NCBI RefSeq assembly: GCF_028554725.1
Contig: NC_071669.1
Location: forward strand, 13,583,001-13,647,000
DNA from: Zeugodacus cucurbitae
Taxonomy: Eukaryota; Arthropoda; Insecta; Diptera; Tephritidae
DNA: 64,000 nucleotides
Direction: 5' to 3'
Shown: piece by piece, positions 50,201 through 62,200 of the stretch
Layout: every line of letters begins with the position of its first letter
Position numbering within the stretch: position 1 is the first letter of the stretch
Program-made: the position numbers and the translations under genes
Notes under the pieces: generated by a model
What the model saw: only the letters and a program-made list of their open reading frames with translations
What the model was told of the DNA's origin: nothing
Database searches by the model: none

Positions 50201-53200
50201 ATTAACAGCGTAACGCATAACTCTTCCGCAGCTTTGTATTTATATATATCCCAGTCATTAGTAGAGCTTTCAGCTGTTAATTCATTGGTGCTTTGTCAAT
50301 GAAAATACACGCTGGACTCTTTTTCACAATCACCATGCAGTGAAATGAGTTTACAAATTTTCGGCACAACACAATAAATTTGCGTTAAATCGTAAAGGTC
50401 TATAACGCGGACACAGGGATTTGTGTAAATATGTATTTATGTGTAAAAGGGACTATCAAAATAAAAAATTCGTGACAAAAACGACTATGAAAATAATTGG
50501 TGAGATTCATGTGATGGCGCTATTTATGTGCATATATTAAAAGAAAATGAACACGCTTAGTTGTGTATTAGGGTGGGTCAGTATTTTTTTTAAGGAAAAA
50601 ATTTACACTATTTAGAGGAAAGAAAGAATAATTAGAAAAAATATGTATTTATTTATAAAAGTATTTATTCACAAAAAGCTCCTACTGTATTTGACCTTCT
50701 AAGCCTTCTACAATTATTGAAGTGAAATTTTTTGTTGAATTATGAAAAGAAAATTCAAAACGATTTCGGTTTCATAAGTTGCACTTTAAAATTAACAATA
50801 AATTCCTCTCAAAATTTTCCAAACCGAAAATGCTCCACTGTAATGTAAAAACTTAGCTAAATAACGTTGTTTACATGCCATTGATTGAAGTTGTTGTATA
50901 TTTCCCCCATCACGCAGTGATATGTGCTATTTGTTTTGGAGATTTCTCCACAAACAACAGCTTAATCACATGTAGAAAACAACATGCAGAGGCAAATAAA
51001 TATTTAGTACCAACCACCGTGGCGTATACATAACCTCCTCTGAAATAATTTGAGCCAAGTAAGACCTAACGAAACATACATCAAGAGGCACAAAAAAGCT
51101 AACTGAGTATAGTCAGAATATTATTTATGCATAAATATTGTTGATATAGTAGATTGTGTATGAATTTTTTGTTGTTTTTATTGCCTTGTTTTATATACGG
51201 ATGTACCTTTACGCACTCCTCTCAGTCCATTCCCTAAATTTTCGAAACATGTAATCATTTTCCTTATTCCCGCTTACAATTCAGCCGCATGCTCTTGGAA
51301 CAAACAAACATAGTAGTTTCGCACATACAAACAAAAATAAATTAATAATTTTAAAATTGTGGAAATAGTGACATTCATAACGACATTTAAATTGTGCTCG
51401 TGAAATATTTCTAAGTTGTATAAATTGTTGAAAATAGAGTTGGACAAAAGCAGGCGAATGTAAGTCGAGATCCTTTATATTTGGGTAACTAATCAGCCTT
51501 TAAATATATGTAGTTTTCTGCAATAAAAGACTTTCGCAAATGCAATTAAGTTCCCAATGCTTCTAACAGCCAATTTTATGCATTAACCGCTAATGATGCA
51601 TGGAATTATGTATAAACGTACCGGTGTTGATGCCCCTGCTACTAACGGTACATACCTCAATGCTTATGCGAATACACAAAACAGGCGGACGAAACAGATA
51701 TTATATATATATATATATATCTATGTACATATGTATTAAAATATGTATAAGTGCGTTCTTATGTTGCTCGATTGTAAATTGCATGCGCGCCTCTCAACAA
51801 CTACTCGATGAATTTTTAATTTATTTATTTTAACGCACAAATATTTGCATTTCATATTTTCTGGTGTTTACATATATGCGTCTCTGTGTGTATTATTTAC
51901 CTAAGTGCTTACTTGGATTTAGCATAATTTTACGGCACTTATGTGAATCAATGTGAAAACTAATAAGTAAAGATGCTGGGGATGTCAAGGTTAGAAGAAT
52001 GTGAGAGGGAGAAAGAGAGAAGAGAGAGCTTATCGAAGACACTAAGAGTTTAATATATGGTTGTGATCTACAATTTATAAGACTTCTTCATTTGTCGGAT
52101 AAAAGTCAATAATTTGCTTACCGCGGCCGCCCCCAAAACGTATTATATATCTTCCATTGAACACCTTTTTTAATCTAATATTAAATTTAGATGGCTTAGA
52201 ACTTGTACGCAGATTTAGTTATAGAATAAAAGTTATTTAATACACATAAGCTTTGCTAGATCTTTTGTTGCTCAGATCCATTTACATATATTAACGAAAC
52301 GGATTTTAATGAGTTAAATTTACTTGAGGAAGATAATCGTGTCCAATTTCGTTGTTTGATTCACCCAATCTCTCTCTCATTTGCTTGTCTCCATATTTTA
52401 CTCTCGCTCTTTCTATCTGCTAAGCTCGCTCACTCTCTCTCCCTCTCTTTCTCTGTCATTCCACGTTAACTGTCGAAATCGATTTTAAAGAGCCAAAAAT
52501 ACAACGTGAACATCAAACATTAGTGATTTTCAACTGTTGATATTTGGTTATATTCGGATTCGGATATTTCTTCTACCTTCGCTGATCAGAATACTTTTTC
52601 AGAATGTTTATGTTGAACAGAAATGAATGTCGGAGATTGTGAGTTCTACCATAAAGCGGGTGTTGACATAAAAAGGATAAACAAATGGACCTTGATAAGT
52701 TACATGAATTATTGGAATTTAGGTATCAAACTAAAGAGGTTCAAAAAGACTAAAACCCGAAGTTCTGAAAAAGGGTTGCCACTTCTTTAAGAAAATCTCA
52801 ATTCAACTAAAATTAACTAAAGTTTTCTGTCATATATATTTGCAGGATTGCCATATCTTTAAAAATTTTATTAATAAATATTATTAAATGGTCAACCAAG
52901 CTGGTTTAAAAATTGTCTGTCGCAGATATTTTATCACAAAGTTGCCAGCTTTTTCATTTCAATTCTAATAAATTCAATAATAAATGAATTTATATCAAAA
53001 GAAAGTCTATTGAGAAACATTCAATATTCAAATAAATAATTTCAGTAGTTTTCTTTATATCTTCATATCGATATAAGTTGTTAAATAAATTTATCAACTA
53101 CAATAAATGTAGGGTACCCAACTAACTGTTCGGGTCTTAATCGGCTAACCGCCGACTAATATCTACTTTTAGTACTCATTAAACGCTTGCTAACGCTATC

Positions 53201-56200
53201 AACCATCAGCTAAACGATGAAACATCACATACATTAACTGCATACTAACAACAAACTATACATAGCGCTGTTTAAGGCGTTTACATTAAAGCATGTGTCA
53301 TCACAAAGCGCGACGCCCATTGAATTGGGCACAGTTGTGCATTGCCATTGACTTAGATACGAATTTGCGGAACGTTATGGCATGCTGCTGTAGCCGAATG
53401 CGCATGCGCGGCACATTAAAAGCAAACTAGCGCATACACACATGCAAGAACACATTAAATGTGCGCTTTGTGTGCATTTAAGTGCCGCAACTTGGCAAAA
53501 TTATTATTTTTATTGCTTTCGACGCTTATTTGGTGCACGCTGCACTGCACGAACTCGTTTATTTGTGCCATATGTTGTCGCGCTGCTGCTGCTGCCATTA
53601 AGCGTGAAAATATTAACACACAACAGCAACAAAAAAAAAAACAACATGAAGAAACGGTTGTGTGACTGAGGCAGTCACAATAACTAGTTGTTGAAATGTG
53701 CAACCTTGCCAGAGAGTCAATTTGCCCCCGCCGCTTGTTGCTACCGCAGCTAATGTCTGTCAACCGTTCAGTGTTAAGTGTTGTTGTTTTGTAGGTATTT
53801 GTTCGCGTATTTCTTGAGTAAATACAAAGCAATAAAAATAATTATGTAACTCTCTTCATATAGACATGGATTTGTGCTATGGTATACTATTATTATATTT
53901 TTAGATTAGATTCGATTTTGTGCGCTCTTCTCTCCCAAGAGATGTGGTGTTGTTGGTTATAGAAGGAAGGGAAGGTCTTACTTCAAAAAGGCCGTCGACT
54001 CACCCTTTACACTGTTTTTGTTTTGTATCTAATAGTAGAACACACACGCTGCGTACCAATTCCGACAATTTGCCATTCTTCAGACAATTAAATGCTTCAA
54101 AATAATTGTTTCCACCGCTAATCCATGGCATTGCTGCCAAATACCGAAGACTAAAAATCGCTCACGCTGAAACTCCAAATGAAACAACAAAAACACATTT
54201 TTCGCGCTCTTTAGTCAAAAATTGAAAACCAACCATAAACTGGTATTCGTGCTATTGCGGCAACACCAAATTTCACACACACGCATATATACATACAAAC
54301 ATACCTAAACACACTGAGAAAACAATACAATTTTTAAAATTTCAATTCCAATTTCAAATTTTCAATTGCATGCATTAATCGATTGATGTCGAACTGATTG
54401 GCTGTGGCCGCTACTGTTGCTTCGCTACTAATGGAAAATATGGCGCTGCTGACCGCCAACTATGGAACCATGGAACCGCCGACCAAAAACCGCCCATCCA
54501 CCGAAATATACCAACAATGCGACGCACCAAACGCCCAACTACAAATACAATGCCTAACTATCTAACCCATACTTGTACGCTTGGTTGTTCTGCGCTCTCT
54601 CCCAATTTGGATTTGCTGCATACAGGAATTGACCACAAACGAGACCAGCATTGCGCTGACGAATTTGGAGCCGCACGCATTGTATCGCATCATGGTGGTG
54701 ACGCGCGGACGCTATGGTACAGCGCTTCCATCTTCAATGTTGCTGATCAATACCACCGAGGATGAGAATGGTGAGTGTGGTTTAAATAGCATGCATATAT
54801 GTAGATATTTATATGTTTATAGAAACTTAAATGAAAATATTGCTAAAAACTATGCATATTCACACATTTTGGTACATGCCCTGTAGGAATAATTAAACCA
54901 GATTTTATAACTAGTGCGAATTTCAAGAGTTTAAGACCAAAACCATTATTACTTATATTTTGTATTAGACTTTATTTGTAATTCACGATACTAGTCTAAA
55001 TTTATAAGAAAATTATTATTTTTCTTGAAAATGTTGCTCTTAGTTAATAAGAATATAGGAAAATCACCCTCAATTGAATTATAGATCTTCTAATCCAATT
55101 AACCGCAGATTCACTTGGACTATCACCAATAGATTTAAAACTCTCATATTATATCTTCATCCCTACTATCGACAACTTCCACAATAAATTTCATTTCCTG
55201 AGATATTATTAATAGAAGGCCCTTTTCATCGTATCGTAAAAGCGCTCAAAAGATTTGATATCTACTTTATATACAGAAGATATATATTAATATCAAAATA
55301 GTTCAACAAAAGAGAGAGAGATGGGGAGGAGTCATAAAAATAAAGATACTGAGGGAGCAAAAAAGAGAAAAAGTGAAGTAGTCGAAACGATTGAGTATAA
55401 CTGCCTATAATAGATCAAAGAGCTTAATCCTATAATGGAAAGATTTTCGGATTATTTATTATTCATATGATTTTCCGAGATTTTTTTGCATAATTAACAC
55501 ACTCGATCATATTTTTCTACCCATATATCTGTGCCTATACACAATTTTCTGCCTTAAAATGTAAATGTAAATCAATTGAAAAACTCTTCGATGCTGCAAA
55601 ATCGGTTTACTGTATGAATTTATTTTCTAAAACATCAAACTGAGTTTAAATCTTTAGGGTAATAGAAAAATAGTCATAAACTAGTCACTTACGAACTACT
55701 CCACTACAACTAGGCCTTTTGGGACTACTTCTGTTGAAAAAAATTAATAACTTTTTTACGCAAAAATTTCCTACAAGGTTATCTATTTTCATACACACAC
55801 GTACATATTTATGCAGACACACTTTAACCAATATGCGCGAGTATTAGCCGACCAAATGCGGTTTGGAATATGACATTGGTTGGCTCATTGTGCTCGTTTT
55901 TTCGCATATATATTTTTGGAAATCGCTAATCTCAGATTCGCTAGCTTTGCTATTTTCAACTATATATGGTCTCGCTGACTGACAAAATACATATATTTTC
56001 TCATTTCATTTATAGCCACGATCAAGAATGATACCTATGGTGCACCATCGCCGCCGCATTCGCTGTCGATTACATCACACAGCGCGACTTGGATGCAATT
56101 GACTTGGCAACCACCAGAATATTCGCATCCGCATGAGAAGATTACATACAGATGAGTGGAAATGAATGGGTGAATGACAGGATGAAAGTATAAAAATGAG

Positions 56201-59200
56201 AGGGGATTTAATGGGAAGCAATCCGTGCGTCGCAAAATATTATTATGGAATAGAAAACCAAGGGGACAGGTTAATAATTAATTATGTTAATGGATTAAGT
56301 GATGGAAAACTGATTTTGGATTAAAAATAATATTCAAATAGTTCTCATAATATATTTAATAGCTCAAACTACCCGAATAAGCTTTTGCGTTATCCGCAGA
56401 ATGTTTTTTTTTATGTTTTTCCATCTGTTTGAAATCTTTTTTAAACGGATCCTAATGAAAGCACCCATGATATTTGAGTCCAGTGTTAGAACACTTACAT
56501 TAAACAGTTCTCTTCGAGTTTAGGACTCGACCTGGTCACACATAAATACTATTATATCATGATTTTTCCTTTCCTCCTACTGCCTTAGAGTCTACCACAA
56601 ACCCATGAAATCGGAGAGATTCAACAAAATCGAAACTAAAGTGGCATGGCTTCGCATGAGCAATCTGAAACCCAGCTCACAACACATACTTTACGTCGAA
56701 GCAATTGGTGAGCATGCGACATCTCTTCCCTCCGAGACGCTAGTGGCATGGACTGATCCAGCGTTGCCGGCATTTGTTGATGTAAGTGAGGAATCTTCAT
56801 AGCGCCAAAGGCTGTCCATAAATCAACCTATAAAATAATTTATGTAATCCACAGCCGCCCACAGTACATCCCGCAGACAATATACCCGAAGGCGGATCGA
56901 TGACTATACTCTGCTTAGCTTTGGGTAATCCGGCACCTACCATTTCACTCTACGTCGGTGGACATTTGGTGCGTCAGGACACGTCAAGGCACATGGTTAC
57001 AGTTATACACAATGTCACCGCTGACATGGAACATATTTCCTGCTATGCAGACAATGGTTATGGTGTGCCCATGCAGGCCACAAGAAGAGTCAATATTTGC
57101 TGTGAGTATCAAGAGGCTTGAGAGGAAGTTCATGAGGTCGTTCCAGGAATAACACTAATATCTACACTGTTCAATTCTTTCTTCTTTTACAGATGCACCA
57201 AAAATTGCCGCCGCCGGCATCACCGTCGCCTCTCTTGGCGATGAGGTCGAGCTGCGTTGCACAGTCGATGCGAAACCGACACCAAAGACCATTTTCTGGC
57301 GTGATCATGATGGCCGCGTGCCAGTTATACAGGGTGGTCACTTTGATATCTCCACCAAGATGAATGAATCGCATACAAATCTCTTCACAATGTCGCTGCG
57401 CATTAATAAAATGTTGGCGACGGATGTGGGTGATTACTTCTGTCATGCGGAAAATGCGTTCGGTTCTGCGACGTCGGCGGTTTCGGTGCGTATACGCACG
57501 ACACCCGCGCTGGGCCGCAATGTCTCCGAGTGTTGTCGTCAAATGAATGTATCGATGGCCTGCCGTGCCGCTTGCAGTTATTACGTCGACATCGAAGCGA
57601 TCGCCGATAAGCCCGAGTGTATTGTGGACTTTGATAAGCTGATGAAATGTGCGGCGGATGGTTCGGACCATCGTAGCTGTTGTGCGGATGCGAATGTGCC
57701 GAGAAAGTGTTTGAATTGGTGTCGCGGTGATGCGGTGCGTTCGAAGGAGATCTGCAGTTTGCAGTATTCACGTACAATTGTGGGTTGCTTTGAGATGAAT
57801 AGGGATAAACTGCCGGGACCACCGGAGAATATTGCTGTCAGCGTTGTTTCGGACAATGAAGTGATGATTAGGTGAGTAATTTGAAGGTTGGAGAATTGAG
57901 TAGAAGGGGAAAAAGGTCGAAAAAGTTGCAATAGAGGGTTTGGAGATGATATTCTATTACCAGCAAATTCCAAATAATTTTTAAACGGTCCTATAAATTC
58001 GGTTTCGAGTTCCGGACCCACTCCGGTTCCCGACAGTTGTGGGGACCGTCACCTTTGAACCTAGATCGGCTTAATCGAAAATGATTTCAATAATATTTTC
58101 CACCATTCCTTCTTAAATTTCTCAGATGGGATCCGCCACAAAAGAACCCCAACGTTGTCGAAGGTTATCGGATATTTTACCACGAAGCAGCCATACTCGC
58201 AAGCGACTCGAGTGAATCCAGTGGTGATGGCATGACCTACAATGCAACAACCCTGCAAAATAACACCGAAATCAGACGCATTGATGTGAAGGACACCACG
58301 GTGAATATAAATGGGCTGAAGAAGGATGTGCTCTATGAGCTCGTGGTGAAAGCTGGCAATTCATTTGGTGAGTTTGCTAACCATTATTAAATAAAATAAA
58401 TGAAATATTATAGAACTTGCATATATAAACTGTATCATACAAAAGCAACAACAATTTTAATAAAAGCCCACATTAATTTTGACTTTCAGGCGCCAGCATA
58501 CTCACCGACCCCATTAAATTCACGCTCGGCGATCATCATGTCACCTCAGCGACAACATATTCGAATGCTGTCGGCACGGTCAGTGGCATTGTGGCCAGCA
58601 TTTTGGCTGTGCTATTAGCTGCTGCGGCCATTGTGTTTTATCGCCGTCATCGTGCACGTAACGGTAAGGCTGTTAATGGTGTGGCATTTGAGAATCCAAC
58701 ATATACACGCGGACTGGAGCAAGTTCAGGTGAGTGCGGGTGGCGGTGGTGTGTTCTGAAGTTTAATTTATACTATATGTTTGTAGTTGTGTGTTAGTTAT
58801 ATTGGAGGGTCGTAAGTATCTGTGTGTGTTGGTATTGAAATTGGATAATTGTTTGAGGTTATTTTGGGTAATAATGGATAGATAATGGCATATAAGCAAG
58901 TTAATGGTAGGGAAAAGCAAATGTGTTTTGAATTAAATTTGGAATTTTGAACAAAATAAAATATGAAAAAAAGCAGTGATTTTCGGAAAATTCGAAAGTG
59001 AAAATTATAACTTAAAATAAAGAATAAAAATTTGATAACTGAAAAGTCACAATGTCATTCAATGTCTGCTTATTATCTGGTTTTGGTCGGGATAAAGGTT
59101 TCTTCAAATTTTGCACAAAAAAAAGTACAATGTTATTAGATCAGCTATTCGATTTAAATTAATCTTGTACAATATTTGGGAATAATTCAACCACTCTCTT

Positions 59201-62200
59201 GGATATCCAATTGGCTCCCCTTCTCTTCCTAATATACATCTTGAAAGATGAAAGATGATCATCTTGATGCTGAAAGATGAAAAATCGGTCAATAAATACA
59301 ATATTTGTTTATTATTTGACACTAGCGACACCTTGCGGGTTTTTAATGAAATCAATATGAAATCCTCTGTAATGTAGTAATATATCCAAATTGTGATTTG
59401 AGATTCTGTTTGGAGTATATAATGCAATTCAGAAATCATGAAAATTTAGTCAGAGTTGCATAACTGCATAATTTGTCATCGATGGGTCTAGATTCAGTAA
59501 CTGACAAATTCAACCACTTAATAGCTTTCAAAAATATCTACGCCCAAATATACCAGTTGAGTTATTCCCTCTACTTTGTTGTTTTTTCTTTAATGCCATT
59601 AAATTTTAATTAAAAATTAAATTTCCCCTTTCTTCTTTCTTTTCCTGTATATATATTTTTAAATATACTTTATCCACATTCATCCCAATTTTTTCTTGCA
59701 ACAAATACACGCAATGAATATTTATTTGCATATCCCCAAAATAAATTCCACACTTTTCACTTTCACTTTGCTTGTATGCAACCGATACGGAGTAAAAGCA
59801 AAAACAAATGGCTGACGAAGCGTGAAAGGCAGAGAAGAGAGAGGAAGAGCGGAGATGTGAAAAAATGCAGCAAATCCGCATGTGGATTTGTGTATATAAA
59901 CATATCTATGTATGTATGCATTTAAATACACATATGATGATTTGATTTCCATTAGGGGTGTTCAGTGTTTACCAGAATAGTATTAGGATGGTTTAAAATA
60001 TTTCATATATTAATTTAAAAAAATTGTGTTAATATTATTAAAAAAAAAACTATATAATAAATAAATAGAGTTTGATTCATAAAAACAAATAAATAAGACT
60101 AAAGAGAAGAAAATATATTTAATTTTACTAACGTAAAATTTAAAAATATGACAAAGTTGAGCTTGAATGTGTTTAAAATGTATTCTCATATATAGTATAG
60201 TTATTAACTAAAAAATCTCTGTTTTGGAAAAAAATTGATAAATATCGAAAAACAATTTTTGATTATCGCCACATATAAATTTTAATTATTTAAATAATAA
60301 TGCAAAAAAAGTAAAATGAAATGTAATAAAAATAAATAAATTAAAAAAAACCAACTTTACGACAACTTGTGAGTACACTAAATAAGTACCCTGTTAAAAA
60401 TCAAGTAAACATTCAAAATAATGAGGGTCCAAAATTATTATAATTCATTAATAATAATATTTTTTTCTTATAATGAAGTTATAGAAAATATGATTTTAAA
60501 TTAAGCGTATATATTTTGTATAAAAATTACATAAAATATTATTTATAAACTTTTTACTGTTTAAATATAATAAGTATATAGTCATTTGGCTTATGAGAAA
60601 TCTAAATGATCGCGTATAATTTCTCGGAAGCTGCGGTACCAAATGTGCTATATGTCAAATATAGAAATAGCATAAATTGAATTAAACATTTTGTAAAAGA
60701 TGTATATATAATAATTTTTTAGCATCCAAAACCTTTTGCCTCGAAATTGTCAGGATTAAAAAAATTCTAAATTGAAAAGATTTTTTAATGATTGGCAAAC
60801 AGTTTCATTTCAAAATTTATGATCTCCTTAACTTGCATGTATGCCACTATCCTCAAACTTGTATGGGTATGTGCGAATGTTTAACCGAGTTATTTTTCTC
60901 ATTTTTGCAATTTTTAATCCACTTTGCATATTTTTTATTTACATATACTATATAGATGTATGTATTTATGTATTTGTATAAATACCTCAATTGAAACTAA
61001 TTTTAATAAATTTATTTCTGTTCTCTTTCTTTTGCCTCCCGTTTATCTTACTTTCGTGTTCCGTGTATTTGTTTGCGTGGCTGGGCCAATGAAATGACAC
61101 AATGTCTTCCCGCATTCCTTTTGTTACAATTTGTTGTTTGCTGCTATTTGTACAACAACTACCATCACCACTAAATCTACTAACGCTGAGGCTGCGCTGC
61201 TGTGTCTTGTGAATGTTACAAAAACGAACGACGCGTAATAAAAAAAATCATCGATGAAAATGAAATGGCGACACGAATAAAATCATAAAATCTACAACAA
61301 ATGGTCTTGGGCAAATAATATTAACTTGGCAACTATGCGCGGATATGAATATTGAAAATGAAAATAAAATAAAATAAAATAAAATAAAATAAAATAAAAT
61401 AAAATAAAATAAAATAAAATAAAATAAAATAAAATAAAATAAAATAAAATAAAATAAAATAAAATAAAATAAAATAAAATAAAATAAAATAAAATAAAAT
61501 AAAATAAAATAAAATAAAATAAAATAAAATAAAATAAAATAAAATAAAATAAAATAAAATAAAATAAAATAAAATAAAATAAAATAAAATAAAATAAAAT
61601 AAAATAAAATAAAATAAAATAAAATAAAATAAAATAAAATAAAATAAAATAAAATAAAATAAAATAAAATAAAATAAAATAAAACAAAATAAAATATCAA
61701 AACATAAAAAATATATTCGTGTGCTGGAAATAATGACATTTTTTTTCAATCAACATTTCCCATAATTGAAAATCACCAACGTGTTATGAACAACAACAAT
61801 TTTTTCATCGAACACAATTGCAACATTGGCACGCAAAAATTAAACAATGATTTTTCTATCGACAATAATATTAAAAAAAAAAATGATTTTTTTTCACAAT
61901 GCACAATGCGATAATATTTTTTCATTTATTCCTTTCGCTCACGCTATTATTACTCTTCCATATACTTCCATGCGATTTTTTTACGCCTGCCAACGCTATT
62001 GACATACACCGACCGCAACTGTTCTGCGCCATTGTACTGCTTTACATTCAATACGCTTACTTTTTTAATATTTGCTTTCATAATCCACATGCTGCGCTCA
62101 CCTCCAACTTGCCGTTGGCTCTTACGCGCTTCGGCGATGGTGATGATGATGCTGTGTGCACACAACATGGCAACAAAAACAAATATTTTTTTTTTATTTT

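Noticed and set aside
50569..50580. TAGGGTGGGTCA, a word seen at the ends of some insect DNA transposons
   Set aside because: No matching inverted end was found within the next kilobases, so an element cannot be delimited.
57171..58021. Minus-strand frames of 139-166 codons opposite exon 13
   Set aside because: Shadows of the real + strand coding exon, whose GC-rich codons keep the antisense open.
61248..61749. Long minus-strand frames with FILFY repeats
   Set aside because: They are direct translations of the AAAAT microsatellite in three frames.
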